Source: CAZRXG01 sp964603985 (GTDB lineage Bacteria; Chloroflexota; Anaerolineae; Aggregatilineales; UBA3940). From it: a stretch of DNA of 64,000 bases. The number at the start of each line of letters is the position of its first letter. The stretch's first letter is position 1. Position numbers and translations under genes: made by a program. The notes below the pieces were generated by a model, which made no database searches, was not told the origin of the DNA, and saw only the letters and a list, made by a program, of their open reading frames with translations. Below, piece after piece: positions 33,991 to 42,485 of the stretch. The stretch is from assembly GCA_964603985.1 (NCBI GenBank), contig CAZRXG010000002.1, positions 186,001-250,000 on the forward strand, given 5' to 3'.

Positions 33991-36264
33991 ATGACCGAGC
34001 CGACCACTCACAGGCCCAGACGAATCCCCCGGCCAGCCCTGCAACTGGCGCTGCTGGCGGTGGTGCTGATCGGCGCGACGACGGCGGCAGCACAGGAAAC
34101 CGAACCCAGCCCGATCACGCAGGCACGGCAGGCGACCGTTTACCTGATGCAGACATACGACCTGGCGGGCACACAGGCGATCTCGTGCGTGGGGTCGGGG
34201 ACACTGCTCAGCTCGACGGGCCTGATTCTGACGAACGCCCATCTGGCCGAACCGCTAGGCCCGTGCCGGGGCGAGCGGATCATCGTGGCGCTGCCGGTGC
34301 GGCTTGACGAGCCGCCGGTGCCCACTTACCTGGCAGAGGTGGTGGTGACAGACACCAGGTTCGACCTGGCAGTGCTACAGATCGCGGGCAGCCTGGATGG
34401 CAGCCAGATCGACCCGGAAATGCTCAACCTGCCCTTCGTCAGTACGGGCGACCCTTCGGGGCTGCTGCCCGGCAACACGCTGACGTACGTCGGCTACCCG
34501 GATACGGGCGCGAGCAACGTCACGGCCATCGAAGGCCAGATCACCGGGATCACGACCGAAAAAAGCGGGAGCCGGTTTGCGTGGTTTCGCACCGAGGTAG
34601 AGCTGGGCGGCACGATGAGCGGCGGAGGCGCTTACGACGCCAACGGTCGTCTGGTCGGCATCCCGACCAGCGCCCCGGCGACGACAGGCGACGAGCCAGG
34701 CTCGATGTGCCTGGGCATCCAGGACAACAATAACGACGGGCTGATCACCGAGCGCGACGCCTGTGTGCCGATAGGCGGGGCCGTCACGGCCATACGGCCG
34801 GTCAGCTTTGCGATCCCGCTCATCGAGTCGGCGCGCAACGGTTTCGAGCTGAGGCATACCAGCGGGCTTTCGACCACCTCGCCAACGGGCGAGCCGACAC
34901 TGGAGCGCCTGTTCTTCTCGGAGCAGGTCAGCGACCTCGGAGTACCCACCCGCATCGTGTCGACGCTGCCCGGCGAGCCGACCAGCCTGTTCCTTTTCTT
35001 CGACTACGACAACATGCAGTCCGGCACGCCCTACGAGATCCGCGTCACGAGAGACGGCGCCGCCATGCCAGGTTTCAGCCTCGGCCCGCTGGCGTGGGGC
35101 GGCGGCCAAAAGGGAACGTGGTACTTCGGGACGGAAAACATCACCTGGCCGAACGGCAACTACGAATTCACGTTACTGCTGAACGGGGAGATCGTCACGT
35201 CAGCCGGTATCACCATCGGCGGTGCGCCCGGCGAGCCGATCTTCGGCGACCTCGTCTTCGGGACGCCCGACGGTGAGGGCGGCTTCAAAGCCATAGGCAC
35301 GCCGCTGCCAGCCGGAATCTCGCAGATTAACGCGGTGTTCAGCTTTGAGAATCTGGCCGAGGGGCAGGACTGGGCAGAAGCCTGGTACCTGGATGGAGTC
35401 GAGATCTCGCGTGTTACGCGCCTGTGGGACCGTGAGCCGAACGGGCAGGCTGTGGCGAGCGCCATCAACTACGAGGGGCTGCCGTTGGGAACGTACCGGC
35501 TGGAACTTTTCATCGGTGAGCGGCTGGCAGCGACCGGCGAGGTCACGCTGGCGGGCAACCCCGACGCCCAGGGGAACTCAGCCGTCTTTTCCAACGCGCG
35601 CCTGGCAAGTGACATCACACGCGACGGGCAGCCGGGCGGGCAGATCGTCACGTCGGGGGCGGTGCTGCCGCTGGGCATCACCGACCTGTACACCTTCGTC
35701 AACTGGGATTTCATGCCAAATGGCCTGACGTGGACCTACCGGTGGTTCCTGGATGGCCGCCTGGTGGCGAGCAACTCGCAGCCCTGGAACGCGGGCGGGG
35801 TCGGACAGGACTTCTGGGTCAACCTGCACGCCGACCGTCCCTTACCGGAAGGGGTGTACGCCGTCGAGGTGCTGGTCGAGAACCGCCCGATGTTCTCGGC
35901 GAACGTCTCCATCGGGAGCGGCACCCAGCCGGTTGCCGGAGAGGAAGGGGCGGGCACCGAGGTCGAAATCTCCGGCACGGTCGTTGACGCGCTGACGGGG
36001 GAAGGCATCCCGAACGCGCTGGTGGCGGTGCTGGACGTGCAGCTAGAGTCGCCCCAGTTCACGTGGGACGAGTCGGAGATCTACACGCAGGCCACGACCG
36101 ACCGGCAGGGCCGCTTTGAGCTTCCCCAGGGGCTGACGCGCAGCAACTACTTCACCTTCTTCGTGTTTGCGGAAGGGTATATCACAGTCGTAGAGGATAA
36201 CTTCTGGATACTCAAGGCGCACCCCGCGGAGGTGGACATCACGGTGGAGATGAGCCGTCCGTAG
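33991..36264 (+). CDS. Secreted trypsin-like (S1/HtrA-type) serine protease with Ig-like repeats and a carboxypeptidase-regulatory-like domain
   Basis: 757 residues from the ATG at 33991; a TTG at 33982 is an alternative start. Signal peptide about 12-34. Triad: His84 in LTNAHLAEP, Asp125 in DTRFDLAVLQ, Ser210 in GGTMSGGGAYD. An EF-hand-like loop DNNNDGLITERD follows the catalytic Ser region. Then come three repeats of about 100 residues, each with a strand pair FLDG/YLDG-like and ending ITIGG, VTLAG or VSIGS. A carboxypeptidase-regulatory beta-sandwich (SGTVVDALTGEGIPNALVAV) ends the protein. It acts outside the membrane; target unknown. Its 3' end overlaps miaA on the other strand by 26 nt. 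Confidence 0.82.
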   Translation: MTEPTTHRPRRIPRPALQLALLAVVLIGATTAAAQETEPSPITQARQATVYLMQTYDLAGTQAISCVGSGTLLSSTGLILTNAHLAEPLGPCRGERIIVALPVRLDEPPVPTYLAEVVVTDTRFDLAVLQIAGSLDGSQIDPEMLNLPFVSTGDPSGLLPGNTLTYVGYPDTGASNVTAIEGQITGITTEKSGSRFAWFRTEVELGGTMSGGGAYDANGRLVGIPTSAPATTGDEPGSMCLGIQDNNNDGLITERDACVPIGGAVTAIRPVSFAIPLIESARNGFELRHTSGLSTTSPTGEPTLERLFFSEQVSDLGVPTRIVSTLPGEPTSLFLFFDYDNMQSGTPYEIRVTRDGAAMPGFSLGPLAWGGGQKGTWYFGTENITWPNGNYEFTLLLNGEIVTSAGITIGGAPGEPIFGDLVFGTPDGEGGFKAIGTPLPAGISQINAVFSFENLAEGQDWAEAWYLDGVEISRVTRLWDREPNGQAVASAINYEGLPLGTYRLELFIGERLAATGEVTLAGNPDAQGNSAVFSNARLASDITRDGQPGGQIVTSGAVLPLGITDLYTFVNWDFMPNGLTWTYRWFLDGRLVASNSQPWNAGGVGQDFWVNLHADRPLPEGVYAVEVLVENRPMFSANVSIGSGTQPVAGEEGAGTEVEISGTVVDALTGEGIPNALVAVLDVQLESPQFTWDESEIYTQATTDRQGRFELPQGLTRSNYFTFFVFAEGYITVVEDNFWILKAHPAEVDITVEMSRP

Positions 36265-37201
36265 CCGGGCCGGGGACATCCAGCCAGCCGCGCACAACCG
36301 ACAGAATCGCGTCGAAATCCACCTCGTCCAGATCAAGCCAGGTGATGGCGGGATCGTCGCGCCGGAACCAGTTAGATTGGTGCCGGATGAAGCGCCGCGT
36401 CTCGCGTTTGACGCTGGCAACGGCCTCCTCCAGCGTGGCCTCGCCGCCGAGGTAATCGCGAAACTGGGCATAGCCCAGGCCGCTCATCGAGGGCAGGTCC
36501 CAGCCGTAGCCGCTGCCCACCAGCTTTTTCACCTCCTCAAGCAAGCCACCGGCCAGCATGTGGTCGATGCGGGCATCGATGCGGCTGTAGAGGCTCTCAC
36601 GGGGGCGGGTCAGCCCGACCTGGAGAATCCGGTACGGAGGGGGCGTGCGCGTCTGAAGCCTGGAGATAGGCTCACCGCTGACCAGATACACCTCAAGAGC
36701 GCGCACCACGCGGCGGACGTTGCGGTAATCGATGGCGCGGGCGGCGTCGGGATCGACTTCGGCGAGACGGGCGTGGAGAGCCGCCGCGCCGTGCTCGTCG
36801 GCGAAAGACTCCAGTTCGGCACGCAGCGCGGGCTGAGGCGGCACACGTGGAATCCCCCACCCCTCGACAACCGCCCGGATGTATTGGCCGGTCCCGCCGA
36901 CCAGAAGCGGGAGTCTGCCCGACGCGGTGATCTGCTCGATGGCCTGATAGGCCAGCGATTGGAACTCGGCCAGCGTGAGCGCCTCGTCCGGATCGAGGAA
37001 GTCGACCAGGTGGTGGCGCACCTGACGCAGTTCCTCCGGGGTGGGCTTGGCGGTGCCGATGTCCATGCCGCGATAGACCTGGCGGGAGTCGGCGGAGACG
37101 ATTTCGCCGTCGAGGGCCAGAGCCAGACGGATCGCAACCGCCGTCTTGCCGACGCCGGTCGGCCCGACGACGACCACGAGTGGCGGGAGCCAGTCACCCA
37201 T
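36239..37201 (-). CDS. miaA: tRNA dimethylallyltransferase
   Basis: 320 residues from the ATG at 37201; the 31 extra upstream codons are inside the neighbouring gene and non-homologous. Motifs: P-loop GPTGVGKTA, SADSRQVYRGMDIGTAKP, the DYRNVRRVVRALEV block and the C-terminal SGLGYAQFRDYL and TRRFIRHQSNWFRR. It adds an isopentenyl group to A37 of UNN-decoding tRNAs. It overlaps the upstream gene by eight nt (ATGGGTGA), indicating translational coupling. Confidence 0.96.
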   Translation of the reverse strand: MGDWLPPLVVVVGPTGVGKTAVAIRLALALDGEIVSADSRQVYRGMDIGTAKPTPEELRQVRHHLVDFLDPDEALTLAEFQSLAYQAIEQITASGRLPLLVGGTGQYIRAVVEGWGIPRVPPQPALRAELESFADEHGAAALHARLAEVDPDAARAIDYRNVRRVVRALEVYLVSGEPISRLQTRTPPPYRILQVGLTRPRESLYSRIDARIDHMLAGGLLEEVKKLVGSGYGWDLPSMSGLGYAQFRDYLGGEATLEEAVASVKRETRRFIRHQSNWFRRDDPAITWLDLDEVDFDAILSVVRGWLDVPGPATDGSSPP

Positions 37202-37565
37202 CGGCCCGCACCGCGTCTTTGTACAGTGCCAGGCGGCGAACCTTGCCATCCGACGCCAGGCCGATGGCGACCACGTCAATGCGCCACGCCACATCCCGGA
37301 GGTCGTGCTCGGCGAGGTAGACCAGCGCAGCCTGCAAAAGCCGCTCCTGCTTGGCCCCGGTCACGGCCTCCTCCGGCGACCCGAAGTCCTCGCCCTGGCG
37401 CAGCTTGACCTCAACGAAGGCCCAGGTGTCGCCGTCACGGGCGATGATATCGACTTCGCCTGCCGGGCAGCGCCAGTTGCGCTCGACGAGGGCGTACCCG
37501 TGCGCTTCGAGCGCCTGAGCGGCTATCTCCTCACCCTGACGGCCAATTTCGGTGGATGACATCAC
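37194..37565 (-). CDS. UPF0102 (YraN-like) endonuclease-fold protein
   Basis: 123 residues. GRQGEEIAAQALEAHGY, GEVDIIARDGDTWAFVEVK (the restriction-endonuclease-like D...ExK core) and the R-rich end match UPF0102. The role is not established; the fold suggests nucleic-acid cleavage. It is the first gene of a two-gene unit with miaA and is divergent from cinA. Confidence 0.9.
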   Translation of the reverse strand: MMSSTEIGRQGEEIAAQALEAHGYALVERNWRCPAGEVDIIARDGDTWAFVEVKLRQGEDFGSPEEAVTGAKQERLLQAALVYLAEHDLRDVAWRIDVVAIGLASDGKVRRLALYKDAVRADG

Positions 37566-37659
37566 ACGTATCCCAAGACGCGATCTTACGTGAGCACTAT
37601 GATAACACAGTGGGAGGAATTGAATCGCCAGGGGAGTGCAGGGACGAAAGCGGCGAAAG

Positions 37660-37688
37660 TTGATTATCTTACGGTCAGGTTGTACTAT
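37660..37688 (+). promoter_or_regulatory. cinA promoter, apparently leaderless
   Basis: TTGATT (37660-37665), 17-nt spacer, TACTAT (37683-37688). Only eight nt separate the -10 box from the ATG at 37697, so transcription should start at or within 1-3 nt of the start codon. Confidence 0.7.
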
Positions 37689-37696
37689 TAGCGGCT

Positions 37697-38917
37697 ATGC
37701 AAGCAGAGATCGTATCCGTCGGGACAGAATTGCTGCTGGGCGAGATCGTCGACACGAACGCGACGCACATCGCGCAGGCTTTGCGGGAGATCGGGCTTGA
37801 CCTGATCTACATGACGACCGTTGGCGATAACGAGGGGCGCATCGCGGGCGTGATCGACCGCGCGCTCGACCGGGTTGACGTGGTGATCACGACGGGCGGA
37901 CTCGGCCCCACGGTCGATGACGTGACGCGCGAGGCCATCGCCAGGGCGACGGGGCGTCCCCTGGAATTCCAGCAGGAGCTACTTGACCAGATCGCGGAGC
38001 GATTCGGGCGATTCGGGGTCAAGATGAGCGAAAACAACCGGCAGCAGGCGCACGTCCCACAGGGGGCGATACCGATTGAGAACCCGGTCGGCACGGCCCC
38101 GATCTTCATCCTGGAGACCGAACGGGGCGCGGTGATGACGCTGCCCGGCGTGCCGCGCGAGATGAAATATCTGCTCAAGCACGAGCTCCTGCCCTGGCTG
38201 AAGCAGCACACCGACGCCCCGGCGGTGATCACGATCCGGACGCTGCGCACGGCGGGCATCGGGGAGAGCCAGATCGACGCGCGCATCGGCGACCTGATGA
38301 CGATGAGCAACCCGACGGTCGGGCTGGCAGCCCACGCCGGGCAGACGGACATCCGCATCACGGCCAAGGCCGGCAGTGAGGAAGAGGCTGAGGCGCTGAT
38401 CGCGTCGGTGGAGGAGGAGCTGAGGCAGCGAATTGGCCGCTGGATCTACGGCGTGGGGACGGAAACCGTCGAGGAGGCAGTGGTCGCGCTGCTCAACCAG
38501 CACGGGGCGACGGTGGCGAGCGTCGAGGTGGGAACGCACGGCACGTTGTACGAGCGCCTGGAGCAGGCGGCAAAAGACGGCCCGGCGATGCTAAAACAGG
38601 GCATCACACTGGATGAAAGCTCAGGGCTGGAGGCGCTCGGCGTGGACACAGGCACAGAAGCGCAGGTGATGGCAGACGCGGCAGCGCAGGCCATCCGCCG
38701 GGAGCAGGGGACGACCTACGGTGTGGCGGTGATCTTCCAGCACGAAGAGGCCGGGGACCAGACCGGCGCAGCCATCGCCGCGGCCAGTGAAGGCCACCTG
38801 ATGAAGCGGTACTTTACGTGGAAAGCCGAGCGACCGGACGCCCACGTCTGGGCGACGACGCACGCGCTGGCAATGCTGCGGCGGATGATCCTCAGAGGGA
38901 AAGGGGAGGCATCCTAG
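37697..38917 (+). CDS. cinA: CinA-family protein, with altered C-terminal amidase domain
   Basis: 406 residues. The N-terminal molybdopterin-binding-like domain is typical: VSVGTELLLGEIVDTNA, VITTGGLGPTVDD, LPGVPREM. The C-terminal domain (about 250-400) aligns with the nicotinamide mononucleotide deamidase part of CinA, but where the active AESCTGG motif should be it reads ASVEVGTHG. The nucleophilic Ser is absent, so deamidase activity is doubtful; the ADP-ribose pyrophosphatase part may still work. The TAG stop overlaps the convergent MFS stop in CTAG. No Shine-Dalgarno is seen, in agreement with a leaderless transcript. Confidence 0.88.
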   Translation: MQAEIVSVGTELLLGEIVDTNATHIAQALREIGLDLIYMTTVGDNEGRIAGVIDRALDRVDVVITTGGLGPTVDDVTREAIARATGRPLEFQQELLDQIAERFGRFGVKMSENNRQQAHVPQGAIPIENPVGTAPIFILETERGAVMTLPGVPREMKYLLKHELLPWLKQHTDAPAVITIRTLRTAGIGESQIDARIGDLMTMSNPTVGLAAHAGQTDIRITAKAGSEEEAEALIASVEEELRQRIGRWIYGVGTETVEEAVVALLNQHGATVASVEVGTHGTLYERLEQAAKDGPAMLKQGITLDESSGLEALGVDTGTEAQVMADAAAQAIRREQGTTYGVAVIFQHEEAGDQTGAAIAAASEGHLMKRYFTWKAERPDAHVWATTHALAMLRRMILRGKGEAS

Positions 38918-40131
38918 CGGTCGGCGGCGCTCTCGGATGCAGCCCGCCCGGCGAGGCGGCCCAGGTTGGCCGGGATCATGAACCACATCAGGAACACCAG
39001 CAGCAGGGGCACAATCATCATGATGGTGTAGATCGTGCTGTAGCCGGTCCTGTCTGCGATGAAGCCCAACGACCAGCTTCCCAGGGCGATCCAGGTGTCG
39101 CCGCTGCCGTATTCCAACCCGACGGACGTGCCGCGCAGCGCGTGCGGGGCACCCTCGACGACAATCGTATCCAGGTTGACGCGGGTCGCGGCAACGCCAA
39201 ACCCAACGAAGCCTGCGCCCAGATACAGCATCAGCCGCGTATCGGCGAATAGGAAGAGCAACTCGCCCAGAGCACCCACGCACAGGCCGATCACGACCAC
39301 CAGCCGCCGCCCCAGCCGGTCGCCCAGCCTGCCGCCGAGCGGCTGGCCCAGAAGCTCCATCAGCGCGTAGACGCTGAACGCAAAGCCAACGCCGGTGATC
39401 CCCCTGGAGTCGGCCAGAAGCGGCAAGAAGGTCATGACCGAGACAAACAGCGCCCCAAAGCTCAACATACCCCAGATGCCGATCTGCGTGGTGCGCCTGG
39501 GGAAAGCCTCGCGGATCCCGGCGAGCAGAGAGTGGGAGGAGGGTGTGTAACCCGTGACACGGATAAAGCCCACGACCAGCACACACAGCAGCGCCACCGC
39601 CGCGCCAAACAGAAAGGTCGGGCCGTAGCCAAAACGCGACTGGATATACTCGCCCAGCGGCGGGGCGAAGATCAGGGCCAGGCCAAACGTCAGGTTGCCC
39701 AGCCCAACCGCCTCCCCACGCCGGGCCTCCGGGGCGAGGTCTACGATGAGGGCCTTGTAGGACGTGGTAAAGGTCCCAATCGCCACACCCTGGCAGGCGC
39801 GGCCCGCCACCAACCCCCAAAAGTCAGCGGTGGCCCAGAAAATCAGGCCGCCCGCCATGAGGAACAGGCCACCGAAGACCATCACGACCCGGCGCCCGAG
39901 ACGGTCTGTCAGCGGCCCGCCAACAAGCAGGCGCACCGCCACAGCCACCCATGCCGCGACCGAGAAAGCCAGCCCCCAACCGGCATCGCCGACGCCGATA
40001 TCGTGGGCATAGATCGGCAGGATGGGAAAGAACGCCTGAAAAGAGAAGAGAAACAGCGTGGAGGACAGCATGGCAATGAAGAAGCTGGGGGGATAGCGCC
40101 CCGGCGGCGAACTGCTCATAGACAACACCAT
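38914..40131 (-). CDS. Major facilitator superfamily transporter
   Basis: 405 residues from the ATG at 40131, chosen because GAAGGG lies 7 nt upstream; longer starts lack a ribosome site. Twelve hydrophobic segments are expected. The loop 2-3 motif GPLTDRLGRRVVM and the repeat GGRLGDRLGRRLVV between segments 8 and 9 are the MFS A-motifs of each half. It is an efflux- or sugar-type antiporter by general resemblance; substrate unknown. A nine-codon reading frame with a strong ribosome site precedes it. Confidence 0.9.
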   Translation of the reverse strand: MVLSMSSSPPGRYPPSFFIAMLSSTLFLFSFQAFFPILPIYAHDIGVGDAGWGLAFSVAAWVAVAVRLLVGGPLTDRLGRRVVMVFGGLFLMAGGLIFWATADFWGLVAGRACQGVAIGTFTTSYKALIVDLAPEARRGEAVGLGNLTFGLALIFAPPLGEYIQSRFGYGPTFLFGAAVALLCVLVVGFIRVTGYTPSSHSLLAGIREAFPRRTTQIGIWGMLSFGALFVSVMTFLPLLADSRGITGVGFAFSVYALMELLGQPLGGRLGDRLGRRLVVVIGLCVGALGELLFLFADTRLMLYLGAGFVGFGVAATRVNLDTIVVEGAPHALRGTSVGLEYGSGDTWIALGSWSLGFIADRTGYSTIYTIMMIVPLLLVFLMWFMIPANLGRLAGRAASESAADR

Positions 40132-40135
40132 CCTC

Positions 40136-40165
40136 TCACCCTTCATCGAGACGGAGAAGCACCAT
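40136..40165 (-). other. Possible 9-codon leader peptide before the MFS gene
   Basis: ATG GTG CTT ... TGA (MVLLRLDEG) has GAGGAGA 5 nt upstream and ends 4 nt before the MFS start, inside its ribosome site region. It could couple translation to the MFS gene. It could also be chance. Confidence 0.3.
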
Positions 40166-40298
40166 AAACGTCTCCTCAAATTCCTGCAACAACCTTGCCT
40201 GCTGCGAAAAGGATTGTACCCAAGTAGATCCCGCCCTGCACACAACAGATCGACCGACGGATTTTACGTGAAGAGCATGCTGCGCTCGCGCCGGGGCG

Positions 40299-40307
40299 TG
40301 ATACAAT
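40299..40307 (+). promoter_or_regulatory. Extended -10 promoter of the lipoprotein gene
   Basis: TGATACAAT fits TGnTATAAT with one mismatch. The expected start is near 40314, about 28 nt before the chosen ATG. Confidence 0.45.
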
Positions 40308-40341
40308 CCTGGGGACATTCTGCCCGATGGAGTACACCTGT

Positions 40342-41508
40342 ATGAGACGATGCTTTTACGCCGCGTCAATAATCTGCGTCCTGATCACCCTGGGGGGCTG
40401 TGCCGCCGGGTCGTCACCTGACACGCCAGAAGCGAGCGGGCCGCCGATTGTATCCGGGGCGACGACCGTGCCGACGGCCACGATCCCCACTATCCCGGCG
40501 GAGCCGTCGCCCACGCCGCAGCCGGACATCGACGGTTTTCAGCGGCAACTTGAGCAGGCGCTCAACGCCGGAACTGGCGACGCCTTGCGACCACTGATGC
40601 GGGATGTCTTCGCGGTGGGATACTGGCAATCGGAAGGGGGAGTCGTCACGACCGGGGATGCGCTGACGCTGCTCGGCGAGGACTTCCTGAGCGGGCCGGG
40701 GCCGGTCGTGCTGCTGCCCGACATCGATCCGGCGACGATCACAGACGACCTGGCGCTGCTGCAAGGTGCGAACACGGCGCGGATCGTGTTCAGCCGGGGA
40801 TGGGGCACATCGGGGGCCGACCAGGCACTGATCGCCATCGGCGTTGACGAGGGTGGAAGCGCGTACTGGTACGGCATGGTGTACGCGCGGGGCGGGTTCA
40901 TCGACCTGGCGTCGATTGCGACGGAGACGCCAACGGCCACGCCAGTCCCCACAGCAGAAGCGCCCGCGCATGGGCCGCCGATCTACGAGACAGACTTTCG
41001 CTACGGGTGGCCGATCTTCGACCTGGAGAACGGCTCGACGAGCCTCGCGCCGCAGGGCTACCAGCTCGACGTGGGGCTGTCGATGTGGATTTACTCGACC
41101 CAGGTGCAGCGCGACACCTTCTACGCGGAAGTCGAGGCCAAACCAACCACCTGCCCGCGCGGTAAGGCGCTCTACGGGCTGGTGTTTCACTACGCCGATG
41201 ATGCCAACTTCCGCTTCTTCGTGGTCACGTGCGGAAACGGCTACGTGCTGTACGAGCGCACAAGCATGGACAGCTCGAAGCGCGTGGCCGAGGGCGACCT
41301 CCCGGCGGGCATCGAGCCGGCGGACGGCCCCCACAAGTTGGCCGTGCACGCGACCGGCAGCTCGCTGGCGCTGTACGTCGATGACTACCTGATCGAGACG
41401 GTGGGCGTGAATGACATGCCGGTAGGCGACGTAGGACTTTACGCCGAAACCGTCGGCGGGCCGATCGCGGTGGTTTTCACGCGGCTGGCGGTCTTTGAGG
41501 CGGAATGA
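40342..41508 (+). CDS. Lipoprotein with C-terminal jelly-roll (laminin-G / 3-keto-disaccharide hydrolase-like) domain
   Basis: 388 residues from the ATG at 40342, with GGAG 9 nt upstream and a typical lipoprotein signal MRRCFYAAS...LGGC; the upstream in-frame ATG at 40327 lacks a ribosome site. After the lipid-anchored Cys there is a Pro/Thr linker, a conserved-looking globular domain (about 60-190), another PTPT linker, and a beta-sandwich with YETDFRYGWPIFD and the strand pair SSLALYVDDYLIETVG. Such sandwich domains usually bind carbohydrate. Function otherwise unknown. Confidence 0.72.
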   Translation: MRRCFYAASIICVLITLGGCAAGSSPDTPEASGPPIVSGATTVPTATIPTIPAEPSPTPQPDIDGFQRQLEQALNAGTGDALRPLMRDVFAVGYWQSEGGVVTTGDALTLLGEDFLSGPGPVVLLPDIDPATITDDLALLQGANTARIVFSRGWGTSGADQALIAIGVDEGGSAYWYGMVYARGGFIDLASIATETPTATPVPTAEAPAHGPPIYETDFRYGWPIFDLENGSTSLAPQGYQLDVGLSMWIYSTQVQRDTFYAEVEAKPTTCPRGKALYGLVFHYADDANFRFFVVTCGNGYVLYERTSMDSSKRVAEGDLPAGIEPADGPHKLAVHATGSSLALYVDDYLIETVGVNDMPVGDVGLYAETVGGPIAVVFTRLAVFEAE

Positions 41509-41519
41509 CGCTCGGCCCG

Positions 41520-42332
41520 TCAGGTTTGTGCATGCGCCTCGGCGACGGCTGCGTCGATCCACGCCTCAAGGTCGGCAGAGGGGGAATGGGCAGCGGGTCG
41601 CAGCCACAAGAGAAACTCGACGTTACCGGCCCGGCCTCGCAGGGGTGAAGGAATAAGCCCGTGCACGGCGAAGCCCTCCTTCTGGGCAAAAGCTGTGATG
41701 CCATGCAGCACCTGGCGGTGAAGCGACGGATCGCGGACGACGCCGCCCTTGCCGACCTGTCTGCGACCGACCTCGAATTGGGGCTTGACCAGCACGACCA
41801 CCTGCCCCCCCGGCGAAAGCCAGCCGCGTAAAACGGGCAGCAGCAGCCGCACGGGGATGAAAATCACGTCGACCGAGACGAAATCAACCGGCTCCGGCAG
41901 ATCCTCCAGGTAACGGGCGTTGACGCGCTCCATGACGACGACGCGCTCGTCCTGGCGAAGCGACCAGGCAAGCTGCCCGTAGCCGACGTCAATCGCGTAG
42001 ACTCTGGCGGCCCCGGCCTGGAGCAGGCAATCGGTGAACCCGCCCGTCGACGCACCCACGTCGGCGCAGACATAGCCAGCCGGGTCGATCTGAAAGCGCT
42101 CCAGAGCCGCGGCCAGCTTCTCCCCGCCCCGGCTGACGAAGCGGGGTTTCTGCTTCACGCGGATCTCCGCACCGCGAGGGACGCGGGTGCCCGGCTTGGT
42201 GATCAACTGATCGTTGACCAGCACCTCACCGGCGAGGATCAGGCGCTGGCCCACCTCACGCGAAGGGACGAGGCCACGCTCAAGCAGCAGCACGTCCAGA
42301 CGGGTTTTCTTAGCCGACGCTTTCCCGGCCAT
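41520..42332 (-). CDS. tlyA: TlyA-family rRNA 2'-O-methyltransferase
   Basis: 270 residues from the ATG at 42332; the 40 upstream codons of the open frame are not family-like. The S4 RNA-binding domain is residues 9-68 (LDVLLLERGLVPSREVGQRL). The FtsJ-like methyltransferase follows: FVSRGGEKLAAAL, CADVGASTGGFTDCLL (SAM site) and VVLVKPQFEVGR (catalytic Lys region). Mycobacterial TlyA methylates 16S and 23S rRNA and sets capreomycin sensitivity. Convergent with the lipoprotein gene, 11 nt apart. Confidence 0.93.
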   Translation of the reverse strand: MAGKASAKKTRLDVLLLERGLVPSREVGQRLILAGEVLVNDQLITKPGTRVPRGAEIRVKQKPRFVSRGGEKLAAALERFQIDPAGYVCADVGASTGGFTDCLLQAGAARVYAIDVGYGQLAWSLRQDERVVVMERVNARYLEDLPEPVDFVSVDVIFIPVRLLLPVLRGWLSPGGQVVVLVKPQFEVGRRQVGKGGVVRDPSLHRQVLHGITAFAQKEGFAVHGLIPSPLRGRAGNVEFLLWLRPAAHSPSADLEAWIDAAVAEAHAQT

Positions 42333-42420
42333 CGGATTCCAATCCACAGAAAGGCACCTATCACGACCATACCTGAAGCATACCACACAGGCCGCAACGG
42401 AATCGAACTCTGTGCCTCCG

Positions 42421-42449
42421 TTGGCGGGGCGCGGGCACACGGGTATAAT
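42421..42449 (+). promoter_or_regulatory. rseP promoter
   Basis: TTGGCG (42421-42426), 17-nt spacer, TATAAT (42444-42449). Leader to the ATG at 42486 about 30 nt. Confidence 0.7.
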
Positions 42450-42485
42450 CACACAGCATAACAGATATGAAAGGCGTTATTGTTA

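Noticed and set aside
42384..42420. Minus-strand GTTCGATTCC, resembling a tRNA T-loop
   Set aside because: The flanking bases do not form a T-stem and no acceptor or anticodon arm can be drawn.
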